Origin: Neotamlana sargassicola
Lineage (GTDB): Bacteria; Bacteroidota; Bacteroidia; Flavobacteriales; Flavobacteriaceae
Length of the DNA: 64,000 nt
Reading direction: 5' to 3'
Assembly (NCBI RefSeq): GCF_020523965.1
Contig: NZ_JAJAPX010000001.1
Location: forward strand, 248,001 to 312,000
Positions 27,297-36,430 of the stretch are shown here, in pieces. The notes beneath the pieces were generated by a model. It saw only the letters and a list, made by a program, of their open reading frames with translations, did no database searches and had not been told where the DNA came from. The position numbers and the translations under genes are program-made. Each line of letters starts with the position of its first letter. Positions within the stretch are counted from its first letter, which is position 1.

Positions 27297-28220
27297 ATGA
27301 AAACCTACAGCGCTTGTTTTATAATGTCTTTGCTTTTTTTTACTAAAGCCAACGCCCAAGATATTGTAAAATTAAACGACTATTTAATTACCAAAGTTTC
27401 TATAAACCGCCAAACAGAAATTTTATCGGTAAATGAAGACATAAATAACGAGCGCTACACCATTGAAGCCACCAACGATTTAAGAACAAAACTATCGGCA
27501 AATTATAAATTTTTAGGTTTAGGCTTTGGGTTTTCGCCACCGCAAAGCGATAGAAAATCAAAATTTTTAGAAGCCAAACTTAATCTGTTTTTAAGCAAAT
27601 GGGTTTTAGGTGCAGATTTTAGCAGAATTAAAGGGTTCTATGCTCAAAACATCGATTTCCAAAATCCAGATAGAGATTTTCCAGACCTTAAATCTACAAG
27701 CTATAGGTTTTCTGCTGGCTATTTATTAAACGACCGTTTTTCGTATAAACATTTGTTTCAGCTTAATGAATGGCAACGAGAAAGTTCAGGTAGTTTTATT
27801 CCAAGTTTTACTTACAGATACAATCGTATTTCAGATTTTATTGATGGCGATAAAGTGGTTCAGCATAATTCCGATTTCACATTATCGCCCGCCTATTATT
27901 ACACCTGGTGTGTAGACCAAAATTGGTTTGTAACACCCGCTATTAGTCCTAAATTTGGTATGCGATTCTCGAAAGACGATACTAATAAAGAAACCTATTT
28001 TACCCGCGGATTTAATTTTAGATTACAATTTGGGTTTACCAACGAGCGTGTTGCTGCCGGTGCTACTTTTACTTTTGAGAGCAACAACATAAACTACCGC
28101 TCTACAAGAAGTACAATTAACGATAGAAACCATGCACAACTCTATTTTGCTTATCGTTTTAATGCCCCGAAATTTTTACAACGCACCGTAGAATCGATTG
28201 AGCGTGAGTTTGGGTTGTAA
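27297..28220 (+). CDS. DUF4421 family outer-membrane-like protein
   Basis: A 307-residue exported protein. The signal peptide ends near KANAQ (residue 21). The rest is a run of amphipathic beta strands with aromatic ends (for example GLGFGFSP, YRFSAGYLL, RLQFGFTN and AQLYFAYRF), consistent with an outer-membrane barrel. The N-terminal text DYLITKVSINRQTEIL fits DUF4421. Function is unknown. It starts 14 bp after polA and is likely cotranscribed with it and with the NUDIX gene 11 bp downstream. Confidence 0.7.
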   Translation: MKTYSACFIMSLLFFTKANAQDIVKLNDYLITKVSINRQTEILSVNEDINNERYTIEATNDLRTKLSANYKFLGLGFGFSPPQSDRKSKFLEAKLNLFLSKWVLGADFSRIKGFYAQNIDFQNPDRDFPDLKSTSYRFSAGYLLNDRFSYKHLFQLNEWQRESSGSFIPSFTYRYNRISDFIDGDKVVQHNSDFTLSPAYYYTWCVDQNWFVTPAISPKFGMRFSKDDTNKETYFTRGFNFRLQFGFTNERVAAGATFTFESNNINYRSTRSTINDRNHAQLYFAYRFNAPKFLQRTVESIEREFGL

Positions 28221-28231
28221 ATAAGATTAAA

Positions 28232-28618
28232 ATGAAAACTATTTTAGTTACTTGCGCTATCATTTTAAAAAATGAGAAAGTTTTTGCTTTTCAAAGAAGC
28301 GAAAAAATGAAGCTACCATTAAAATGGGAATTTGCAGGTGGAAAAATAGAACCTAACGAATCAGAAATTGATTGTATTAAACGCGAAATTAAAGAAGAGC
28401 TTAATATTGAAATACATGTTACGCAGCGATTAACACCGGTAACACATGAATACCCCGATTTTAAAATTAAATTAATTCCTTTTATTGCTAAATACAATTC
28501 CGGAAGTTTAATACTTAAAGAACATGCTAACTATGTTTTAGCAAAAAAAGAAGAATTATTAGATTTGGATTGGGCTGAAGCCGATATTCCAATTTTAAAA
28601 GAATTTTTATCATTATGA
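28232..28618 (+). CDS. NUDIX hydrolase, MutT-like nucleoside triphosphate pyrophosphohydrolase
   Basis: A 128-residue NUDIX enzyme. The box reads GGKIEPNESEIDCIKREIKE and continues EL, matching Gx5Ex7REUxEE fully. The start of the protein, MKTILVTCAIILKNEKVFAFQRS, and the text LPLKWEFAGGKIE are like MutT enzymes that remove oxidised dGTP. Its stop codon overlaps the ATG of the helicase gene (ATGA at 28615-28618), which indicates translational coupling. Confidence 0.93.
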   Translation: MKTILVTCAIILKNEKVFAFQRSEKMKLPLKWEFAGGKIEPNESEIDCIKREIKEELNIEIHVTQRLTPVTHEYPDFKIKLIPFIAKYNSGSLILKEHANYVLAKKEELLDLDWAEADIPILKEFLSL

Positions 28619-31600
28619 ATCAAGGAATTTACGAAGCATTAATTACACAACTTATAAATGAAAAATTAAATCTTCTTGATGATGAAAAATTTTATATAAA
28701 AAAAATAAAATTGATAAAGAAGAAGCTTCTAGAGTTCTTTCGACACATTTAGCAATAGCTTGTAACAATGCTTTCCAACTCATTAAAGGAAAGCCTGAAT
28801 TGCAAATTGAGATTGCCAATAAAATTTTAAAACTATTAAAAGACGAAATAAACAAGCAAGATTTCGATTGCGATTTAATTGATGCAGAAGGCAAAATTCT
28901 GAAAGCTGTATTCAGTAAATTAGATTCAAGTTACACTGATTTAGATTTAAGGCTAAAAGAAATAACACCCTACACAAGACTAACACATAGCGAGTTGTTT
29001 ACTGGTGGGAATTCTGGTTTATCCTTGGAAAGTGAACTAAAAAAAGAAATTTTATCCGCAGATCAAATTAACCTATTAGTTTCATTTATAAAATTTAAAG
29101 GAATTATAATTCTTGAAAAAGAACTTCGAGAATTTACAGAACGAGGGGGAAAACTCAAAGTTATAACCACAACGTATGTTGGTGCAACTGACTATAAGGC
29201 GGTGCAGTTATTATCAAAACTTCCCAATACTCAAGTAAAAATATCGTACAATACAAGTAACGAAAGGTTACACGCTAAAGCTTATTTGTTTTATCGAAAT
29301 TCAGAGTTTCATACTGCATATATTGGATCTTCAAATTTTTCCCGATCTGCATTAACAGATGGACTAGAATGGAACTTAAAAATTACAACTAAAGAAGTAA
29401 ATCACGTTATTAATAAATTCCAAAAAACATTTGATGCCTATTGGCACAGTGAAGATTTTGAAATTTTTGATGATGCTATACATAAAGAAAAACTACAAAG
29501 TGCACTCAAGTATAGTAAGTTTAGCAAACCGCAAGAAATAAACACAACATTTTTTGACATAAAACCTTTTCCTTATCAAAACGAAATTTTAGAAAAGTTA
29601 GAAGTTGAAAGAGAAACACACAATCACTATAGAAACCTGGTTGTAGCCGCAACAGGCACAGGTAAAACAGTTATTTCAGCATTCGACTACAAACGTTTTA
29701 GACAAAACAATTCTTCTGCAAAGTTGTTATTTCTGGCTCATAGAAAAGAAATATTACAAAAATCATTATCTACTTTTCAAAGTATCTTAAAGAATAATAA
29801 TATTGGCGAATTATGGGTTGATGGTTTAGTTCCAAATAATTTTGAAATCGTATTTGCTTCCGTACAATCTGTTAAAAATCAATATAAAAACTACAACCTA
29901 AATCCGGATTTTTACGATTTCATTATCATAGATGAATGTCACCATCAAAAAGCGAATAGTTACCGAAAATTAATAGACTATTTTCAACCGAAAATTTTAC
30001 TTGGTCTTACAGCAACACCTGAAAGAATGGACGGGGAAAATATCCTTGAAGATTTTGATAATAGGATTGCAGCAGAAATAAGATTGCCAGAAGCAATGAA
30101 TAGAAAGTTACTCTGCCCATTTCAATATTTTGGAATAACCGACAGTGTTGACTTAACGAATATTACATGGTCTAGAGGAAAATATGTTGCTAGTGAATTA
30201 ACAAATTTATACACTGAAAACGATAGAAGAGTTAGTGAAATAATTAACGCACTCGAAAAATATACTAAAGACAGTCGTGAAGTAAGAGCATTAGGTTATT
30301 GTGTTTCCATGGAACACGCTAAATATATGGCAGAAAAATTTTGCCTCGCCGGATTTAAAGCCGATTATTTAACCAGCAACAATAGCAAAGAAAGAGATTT
30401 AATTAGAATAAAGTTAGAAAAAAGAGAAATCAATTATCTGTTTGTTATTGATATGTTTAACGAAGGAATTGACATTCCTGAAATTGACACTGTACTTTTT
30501 TTAAGACCAACAGAAAGTTTAACCATATTTTTACAACAACTTGGAAGAGGATTGAGACTTCATGAAGATAAAGACTGCTTAACCGTTTTAGATTTTGTTG
30601 GTAATTCTAAACCAGAATATAATTTTGAGCACAAGTTTAGAGCATTAATTGGTAAAACAAATACTACTGTAAAAAAAGAAGTTGAAGACGATTTTCCTCA
30701 TCTTCCTTTAGGCTGCTCTATCATTTTAGAAAAAAAGACAAAAGAAACAATTCTTAAAAATATAACAGCTGTAACATCATTAAATAAAACCAAACTAATT
30801 CAAAGAATACAACAATTTCAAAACGAAACACATTTACCATTAACAATAGGAAACTTTAGCACATTTTATAATATTGCAATTCAATATATTTATAAAAGAG
30901 GAAGTTGGAAACGTTTATGTCAATTAGCAGGAAAAATAGAAAATTTTAATTCGAAAAACGAAAAAGATATTGTTTCAGCCATTTCAAACAAATGGTTGTC
31001 AACAAATTCATTAAGCTATTTCTCTTTCATTTTAAAAATTGCAAAACAGAATTTTATGGTAAGCATTTCAAATTTAAATGACAATGAAAAAACTATGCTT
31101 TTAATGTTGCATTATGATGTTTGGCAGAAAGAAGGTGGTTTTGATTCTTTAGAAAAAAGCATACATCAAATAGGAACTAACCCCATTTTAGTTGAAGAAA
31201 TAAAGGAAGTTTTAGAGTTTTTAATAAATAAAATAGACTTTAAAGAGCTACCAATTAAACTTCCTTACAAACAACCTTTAAAATTACATAATCGCTACAC
31301 AAGAGACCAAATTTTAGCTGCATTTAAATTTAGTAGTTTTAGCAAAAAATCATCTAATCGCGAAGGAACTGCATTGAATAAAGACTTAAATACCGAATTA
31401 CTTTTTATCAACCTTATAAAATCTGAAGAGAACTTTTCGCCAACTACGATGTATGATGATTACGCAGTAAATGAATTACTATTTCATTGGCAAACGCAAA
31501 ACTCTGCAAGACCCGATAAAGGAAAAGGACTGTCCTATATAAAACACCAAGAAGAAAATAAACGAATCTTACTTTTTGTTCGTGAAAAAGCAAAAGATGA

Positions 31601-31748
31601 ATTTGGAAACACAAAAGGTTACGTTTTCATAGGTGAAGGGAATTTAAAAGACTATTATGGTTCAAAACCCATGAGTATAAATTGGGAATTAAACGAGCCT
31701 ATGCCAAACTATCTTTGGAAAGATGCTGCAAAACTTTCTGTAGGATAG
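28615..31748 (+). CDS. PLD-domain SF2 helicase with DUF3427-type C-terminus, frameshifted near its start
   Basis: A predicted DNA helicase of about 1040 residues. A phospholipase-D-like nuclease domain (29190-29440) has ERLHAKAYLFYRN and IGSSNFSRSALTDG. The helicase part has Walker A AATGTGKT, the DECH box IIDECHHQ, GLTATPERMDG and the motif VI text QQLGRGLRL. The C-terminal third resembles DUF3427. The start ATG at 28615 overlaps the NUDIX stop. Frame 1 runs MNQGIYEALITQLINEKLN and on to a run of eight A (28698-28705). It then meets a stop at 28750-28752, while homologous-looking sequence (KIDKEEASRVLSTHLA) continues in the -1 frame. Without the shift the longest frame starts only at a TTG at 28800. 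It may be a sequencing error, a mutation or ribosomal frameshifting. Confidence 0.82.
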
Positions 31749-31817
31749 TGCAAATAAATTCATAAAACACCAGAATAATTAATCATTCAAAAACATATAT
31801 TTATAAAAACATTCATC

Positions 31818-32678
31818 TTGAAACACAAAACTTTTATAGCAAGTTATTACATCAAAAAGTTAATTTTCTTATTAATAACATTAGTGCTTTTACTCATTTT
31901 AAGCTGCTCCAAAAACATATACCAAGAATCTAAAAAAGCATATAAAAAGCAAGCCAAAACTTTAGGTAAAAGCTTAAGATATATTCAGCCGGATTCTATA
32001 AACACCCAAGCTTTTAATGTTATAGAATCGCAAAACTTTAGTTTACGGAAGCCTAATTTTATAATAATTCATCACACCGACCAAGAAAGCTGTGAACAAA
32101 CCTACCGAACTTTTGCTTTACAACGTACACAAGTTAGTTCGCATTATGTAATTTGCGATGATGGCACCATTACCCAAATGCTTAACGATTTACTTCGCGG
32201 TTGGCACGCTGGAAATTCTACCTGGGGAAATGTAACCGATTTAAACAGCGTTTCTATTGGTATTGAATTAGATAATGATGGCGAAGAACCGTTTTCGTAC
32301 GCACAAATAAACAATTTAACTTGGCTACTAAAAAACCTAACCGAAAAGTATAAAATACCAAAACAAAACATAATTGGTCATGCCGATATTGCTCCAGGGC
32401 GTAAAGTAGACCCAAGCGCTTTATTCCCTTGGAAAACCCTTGCCGAAAGTGGTTATGGCATTTGGTACGACGAAACCAAACTAGACTCAGTAGTTATCGA
32501 CAGCGCCTTCAATCCTAAAAAAGCATTAAAATTTATTGGCTACAATATTAGTAATCTTGAAAACGCTATTTATTCGTTTAAGCTTCATTTTAACCCGAGT
32601 GATGTATCGAAAACGCTTTCCGAAAAGGATAAAAAAATATTGATTTTACTTGAAGATGAAATTTTAACGCTTAAATAA
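31818..32678 (+). CDS. N-acetylmuramoyl-L-alanine amidase lipoprotein (amidase_2/AmpD-like)
   Basis: Zinc amidase that cuts the peptide stem from peptidoglycan. An N-terminal lipoprotein signal ends LLILSC (Cys at about residue 30). The amidase domain (residues 75-210) has the zinc ligands in FIIIHHTDQE and IIGHADIAPGRKVDP. The text IGIELDNDG contains the catalytic Glu. Start is uncertain: the best frame opens with TTG at 31818 followed by a basic segment and the hydrophobic core, and there is no ATG before the lipobox. It is a stand-alone gene. Confidence 0.88.
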   Translation: MKHKTFIASYYIKKLIFLLITLVLLLILSCSKNIYQESKKAYKKQAKTLGKSLRYIQPDSINTQAFNVIESQNFSLRKPNFIIIHHTDQESCEQTYRTFALQRTQVSSHYVICDDGTITQMLNDLLRGWHAGNSTWGNVTDLNSVSIGIELDNDGEEPFSYAQINNLTWLLKNLTEKYKIPKQNIIGHADIAPGRKVDPSALFPWKTLAESGYGIWYDETKLDSVVIDSAFNPKKALKFIGYNISNLENAIYSFKLHFNPSDVSKTLSEKDKKILILLEDEILTLK

Positions 32679-32761
32679 ATATTAAATTAAAGCTGATTTA
32701 ATTAAAATAATTATTGCTTTGCGCTTACTTTAATTAAGAATATAACTGAAGCTTAATTTTT

Positions 32762-33715
32762 ATGAATTTTAAGATTGATAAATTTGTTATTGCCATAATA
32801 ATTGTGGTTTTATTTGCTTATTTTTTTCCTAATGCTGGAAAGGATTTGCCATTAAACACTATTGGAAGCATAGGTGTTTCGTTAATTTTCTTTTTTTACG
32901 GACTTAAATTGAGTCCAGAAAAAATAAAGGCTGGTTTAAAAAACTGGAAATTACATCTTTTAGTTCAGGCTACAACATTTTTAATTTTCCCTTTAATTGT
33001 TTTGTGTTTTTACCCTTGGGTTAATGAAACCAATAAAACATTGTGGTTAGGTTTTTTATTTTTAGCCGCTTTACCATCAACCGTTTCGTCGTCTGTGGTT
33101 ATGGTTTCTATCGCCAAAGGCAATATAACCGCTGCTATTTTTAACGCTAGTATTTCGGGATTAATTGGGGTTTTAGTTACACCCATTTGGATGGGATTAT
33201 TTCTAAACTCTAATACGCCTGATTACAGTTTAGTTGCTGTTTATAAAAACTTATTTTTAGAAATCTTAGCACCAGTAATTTTAGGGCTATTTCTGCACAG
33301 GTTTTTAGGAAGCTTTGCCATAAAACACAAAAACTACTTAACACTGTTCGATAAAAGCGTTATACTACTTATTATCTATAAAAGTTTTTCAAAATCCTTT
33401 TCCGATGGCATTTTTAATGGTTTAGGCTTACCAATGTTGGCTAGTGTATTTATAATAGCTGTTCTACTATTTTTTACAATTTACTTCTTAATTGGTTTTA
33501 TTAGCAAGCAACTTCAATTTAATGAAGAAGATAAAATTACTGCCCAATTTTGCGGAACAAAAAAATCTTTAGTTCACGGTACCGTGTTCTCTAAAATACT
33601 GTTTCAAAACGCATCGTTTTTAGGCATTATTTTACTTCCGGTAATGTTATTTCACGCTTTTCAAATTTTAACCATAAGCGTTATTGCCGCCAAAAAAGCA
33701 AAAAATAAAATATAA
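32762..33715 (+). CDS. bile acid:sodium symporter family membrane protein (YfeH-like)
   Basis: A 317-residue protein with about nine to ten hydrophobic helices throughout. Text such as IGVSLIFFFYGLKLSPE, AALPSTVSSSVVMVSIA and FCGTKKSLVHGT is typical of the SBF-like group related to E. coli YfeH. The Ser/Asn-rich crossover segments of the family are present. The substrate is not known for this branch. It is followed by a bidirectional terminator shared with the convergent PfpI gene. Confidence 0.87.
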   Translation: MNFKIDKFVIAIIIVVLFAYFFPNAGKDLPLNTIGSIGVSLIFFFYGLKLSPEKIKAGLKNWKLHLLVQATTFLIFPLIVLCFYPWVNETNKTLWLGFLFLAALPSTVSSSVVMVSIAKGNITAAIFNASISGLIGVLVTPIWMGLFLNSNTPDYSLVAVYKNLFLEILAPVILGLFLHRFLGSFAIKHKNYLTLFDKSVILLIIYKSFSKSFSDGIFNGLGLPMLASVFIIAVLLFFTIYFLIGFISKQLQFNEEDKITAQFCGTKKSLVHGTVFSKILFQNASFLGIILLPVMLFHAFQILTISVIAAKKAKNKI

Positions 33716-33746
33716 AAAAAGCAGGAACTAAATTCCTGCTTTTTTA
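33714..33746. terminator. bidirectional intrinsic terminator
   Basis: AGCAGGAA (33720-33727), loop of 5, TTCCTGCT (33733-33740). A run of A precedes the stem and a run of T follows it, so it can end both the SBF-like gene (+) and the PfpI-family gene (-). Confidence 0.85.
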
Positions 33747-33765
33747 TTTGAGTGTTTAATTAATA

Positions 33766-34332
33766 TTATGCAGTTTGCATTTCGTGCTTACCTTCGTAAA
33801 CCTCTTCTACTAATTTTTTATTAAATGCTGGTAAATCTTCTGGAGAACGACTGGTTACTAAACCTTCGTCTACAACCACTTCTTGATTTACCCAATGAGC
33901 ACCTGCGTTTTCAATATCTGTTTTAATAGAACTAAACGAGGTTACTTTACGTCCTTTTAAAACATCGGCTTCAGCCAACAACCATGGAGCATGACAAATT
34001 GCTGCAACTGGTTTTTTGTTTTCAAAAAACGATTTTACAAAACCAATGGCTTTATCGTTTCGTCTTAATAAATCAGGGTTAATAAGTCCGCCCGGTAACA
34101 TTAACGCATTGTAGTTGCTTTGCGAAACTTCATCTAAAGTTTTATCTACTTTATAAGAATTACTCCAATTACCATTTTTCCAACCTTTAATTTCGCCAGA
34201 TTCTAAAGACACGATATGCACATCGGCACCGGCTTCTTCAAGGGCTTTTTTAGGTTCACTTAATTCACTTTCTTCAAATCCGTTGGTTGCTAAAATTGCA
34301 ACGGTTTTTTTCTCTAAATTTTCCATTTTCAT
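33766..34332 (-). CDS. DJ-1/PfpI family protein
   Basis: A 188-residue protein of the class I glutamine amidotransferase-like fold. The nucleophile elbow is AAICHAPWLL, with the conserved Cys-His pair. The oxyanion-side Glu is in NGFEESEL, and the text LMLPGGLINPD and GLVTSRSPEDLPAFNK is typical of PfpI/YhbO proteins. Those act on glyoxal-modified proteins and in stress resistance. Which activity this one has is not determined. It is followed by the terminator it shares with the SBF-like gene. Confidence 0.92.
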   Translation of the reverse strand: MKMENLEKKTVAILATNGFEESELSEPKKALEEAGADVHIVSLESGEIKGWKNGNWSNSYKVDKTLDEVSQSNYNALMLPGGLINPDLLRRNDKAIGFVKSFFENKKPVAAICHAPWLLAEADVLKGRKVTSFSSIKTDIENAGAHWVNQEVVVDEGLVTSRSPEDLPAFNKKLVEEVYEGKHEMQTA

Positions 34333-34468
34333 TTGTGATTTTTAGGGTTAATATTTCTCCATTCAAACTAATGGATATATTCCCCGAAACCAAATATTAC
34401 GAACGGATTAACCTAGACTTAACAGGATTTGTTAATTAAAAATTAAAAGAGTCAAACATCAATTTTTA

Positions 34469-35425
34469 TTATAAATTAGAAATCGCTTTCTCTAAAACAT
34501 CTTTTAATTTAGTCTTTAAGTTTAAGGGTTCTATAATTTTAGCATAATCGGAAAACACAACGAACCAGCGTAAAAAGCTATGTTCTACATAAGGGGTTAA
34601 AAATGTCATTTCAACAAAATTTCCTTTTATTTTTTCCGACACAAAACCATGTTGCCATTTGCTGTTATTTATAAACCGCACCACCGTTTTATCTACCTGA
34701 ATAACCACTTTAGTTTTTTCTACATTATCCGATTTGCTTCGGTAGTCGTCTAAAGAAACATGTTCTCTTGTAAAACTTTGTTGTGTAGCTTTAATACCTT
34801 GCATTCTATCGGTTCGAAATTGTCGGTAGTCATTTCGAAGATGACAAAATGCTAAAACATACCAGAACCCGCTTTCTTGATAAATGCCAACAGGCTCGAC
34901 ATAGCGTTCGGTTGGCGTTTCATTATTTAAAGCCTGATATTTCAAATAGACTTGACGCTTTTCTGCAATACTTTCAAACAAAACCTCTAGTGCATTTGGT
35001 AAATCGTCGTTAAATAATTTATGCGAAGGATCGACAATTATTTGCGATTCTAATGCCGAAATCCAATCTTTTTCTCTACCTCGAAGCACCGATTTTAATT
35101 TAAGCATCGCCGATTCGTAATAATTACCTAACGATTTATCGACATACTTTTGCATTAGCTTTTCGGCCGCCACAAAGCTTCCTGCTTCCTCACGCGTAAA
35201 CATAACAGGCGGTAAACGGTAGCCTTCCATTATTGAATAACCAACACCTGCTTCGCTAACTATTGGCACTCCCGAAGCTTCAAGCGTACGAATATCGCGA
35301 TAAATAGTGCGTAAACTTACTTGAAATCTATCGGCCAACTCCTGGGCTTTTACAATACGTTTGGATTGTAATTGAATAAGTATGGCCACAATTCTATCAA
35401 ACCGTTTTACCGTGTCTAAACTCAT
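34469..35425 (-). CDS. YafY-like transcriptional regulator (HTH plus WYL domain)
   Basis: A 318-residue DNA-binding regulator. The N-terminal helix-turn-helix (residues 1-65) reads RFDRIVAILIQLQSKR, then AQELADRFQVSLRTIYRDI. The WYL domain is at about 140-230, with GFWYVLAFCHLRNDYRQFRT and DRM. The C-terminal WCX part extends to the end. I start it at the ATG 35423-35425. An upstream in-frame ATG at 35494 would add 23 residues with no resemblance to the family. It is divergent from a dinB gene, with two TGACA-N6-TGTCA palindromes in between that are its likely operators. Confidence 0.9.
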   Translation of the reverse strand: MSLDTVKRFDRIVAILIQLQSKRIVKAQELADRFQVSLRTIYRDIRTLEASGVPIVSEAGVGYSIMEGYRLPPVMFTREEAGSFVAAEKLMQKYVDKSLGNYYESAMLKLKSVLRGREKDWISALESQIIVDPSHKLFNDDLPNALEVLFESIAEKRQVYLKYQALNNETPTERYVEPVGIYQESGFWYVLAFCHLRNDYRQFRTDRMQGIKATQQSFTREHVSLDDYRSKSDNVEKTKVVIQVDKTVVRFINNSKWQHGFVSEKIKGNFVEMTFLTPYVEHSFLRWFVVFSDYAKIIEPLNLKTKLKDVLEKAISNL

Positions 35426-35536
35426 AATGCTGTAACATATATCCCAAAGATAGGTTTTCAGGTTGAAGTTTGTATGTAATTTATCCTTCAACATAGTATT
35501 TCATTAGTTGTAACAAGCAAAAATATAGGCGGTGTA

Positions 35537-35552
35537 TGACAGGTGATTGTCA
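35537..35552. promoter_or_regulatory. palindrome TGACA-N6-TGTCA, candidate WYL-regulator operator 1
   Basis: A perfect inverted repeat in the divergent gap between the WYL regulator and dinB, 112 bp from the chosen regulator start. It is identical in both arms and spacer length to the site at 35587-35602. Confidence 0.7.
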
Positions 35553-35586
35553 GCAGTAAAGTTTTGAAAATTTATTTTCCCACTAC

Positions 35587-35602
35587 TGACATAAAGCTGT
35601 CA
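35587..35602. promoter_or_regulatory. palindrome TGACA-N6-TGTCA, candidate WYL-regulator operator 2
   Basis: Second perfect copy, with its centre 50 bp from the first (close to five helical turns). It ends 11 bp before the dinB -7 box (35614-35621), so it covers the -33 region of that promoter. Confidence 0.7.
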
Positions 35603-35613
35603 CCAAGCCAATT

Positions 35614-35621
35614 TACTTTTG
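35614..35621 (+). promoter_or_regulatory. candidate -7 box of dinB
   Basis: TACTTTTG matches TAnnTTTG, 34 bp before the dinB ATG. No TTG is present at -33; that place is taken by operator 2. Confidence 0.6.
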
Positions 35622-35655
35622 ATTTCAAATAACAAAAACAATAAAATTTACAATC

Positions 35656-36147
35656 ATGGAAACCATCGTAAACAACACATTTTCATCCATTATTACACCA
35701 GAACAATTATTAGCACATTGGCAAGGACACCGTAGTTTAACACGGCGTGTTATTGAAGCTTTTCCAGAAGACAATTTCTTTAATTATTCCATTGGAGGTA
35801 TGCGCACCTTTGCCGAAATGGTTATGGAACTTTTAGGAATTGCTGCTCCCGGAACCAAAGAAATTGCCACCGGAAAAACCGCTCAATTAATTGAAAACAT
35901 AGAACACGGCAATAAAAAAGCTAAAATTTTAGAATTATGGGATAAATCTACCGAGGACATTAACACGTATTGGGCTCAAATTAAACCAGAACAATTTCAA
36001 GATAGCATTAAAAGTTTTGGGCAATTTGAAGGCACCGTATGGTCATCCATTTTTTATTTTATTGATAATGAAATTCATCATCGCGGACAAGCCTATGTGT
36101 ACTTGCGTGCTTTAAATATTGAACCACCTTTCTTTTACGAACGCTAA
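35656..36147 (+). CDS. DinB family protein
   Basis: A 163-residue four-helix-bundle protein of the DinB/YfiT superfamily. The expected metal-binding histidines are seen: HWQGHRSLTRR near residue 21, and NEIHHRGQAYVYLRAL near residue 141. Members are often thiol-dependent transferases or of unknown activity, so a specific reaction cannot be named. The gene is divergent from the WYL regulator and is its likely target. A small gene follows 10 bp downstream. Confidence 0.9.
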   Translation: METIVNNTFSSIITPEQLLAHWQGHRSLTRRVIEAFPEDNFFNYSIGGMRTFAEMVMELLGIAAPGTKEIATGKTAQLIENIEHGNKKAKILELWDKSTEDINTYWAQIKPEQFQDSIKSFGQFEGTVWSSIFYFIDNEIHHRGQAYVYLRALNIEPPFFYER

Positions 36148-36157
36148 AATTAATCTT

Positions 36158-36376
36158 ATGAATTCTGTTTTAGTTTTTAAAACATCTATAACATCAAAAG
36201 GTGAAATTAAACAGTTAAAACCTGTATTAAACACTTTAATTGCTAAAAATGATTACTGGAATTTCGACTTGGAAGATTGTGACAATATATTTCGAGTTGA
36301 AACAAAAACCGTCGCTCCCAATTCCATTTTACAACTATTTAAAAGCTTTGGTTTTTATTGTGAAGAATTGGTTTGA
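36158..36376 (+). CDS. small conserved-looking protein, possible ferredoxin-like (HMA-type) fold
   Basis: A 72-residue protein beginning MNSVLVFKTSI. The pattern strand-helix-strand-strand-helix-strand (LVFKTSI, KGEIKQLKPVLNTLI, WNFDLEDCDNIFRVE, ILQLFKSFGF and CEELV) resembles the heavy-metal-associated fold, but the CxxC motif is missing. The start at 36158 is chosen because 13 more upstream residues would overlap dinB. It follows dinB closely and is probably in the same transcript and under the WYL regulator. Function is unknown. Confidence 0.65.
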   Translation: MNSVLVFKTSITSKGEIKQLKPVLNTLIAKNDYWNFDLEDCDNIFRVETKTVAPNSILQLFKSFGFYCEELV

Positions 36377-36430
36377 AAGCGAACTAACCATTTATTAAAA
36401 TTTAGATTTAAAATGATTTTTAGCTCATAC

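Noticed and set aside
28800-31748. Helicase gene starting at TTG 28800
   Set aside because: The family-like N-terminus continues upstream in the same frame to the A-run and then in the frame of ATG 28615, which is coupled to the NUDIX stop.
34469-35494. Longer WYL regulator starting at 35494
   Set aside because: The 23 extra residues have no family resemblance; the ATG at 35425 fits the known N-terminus.
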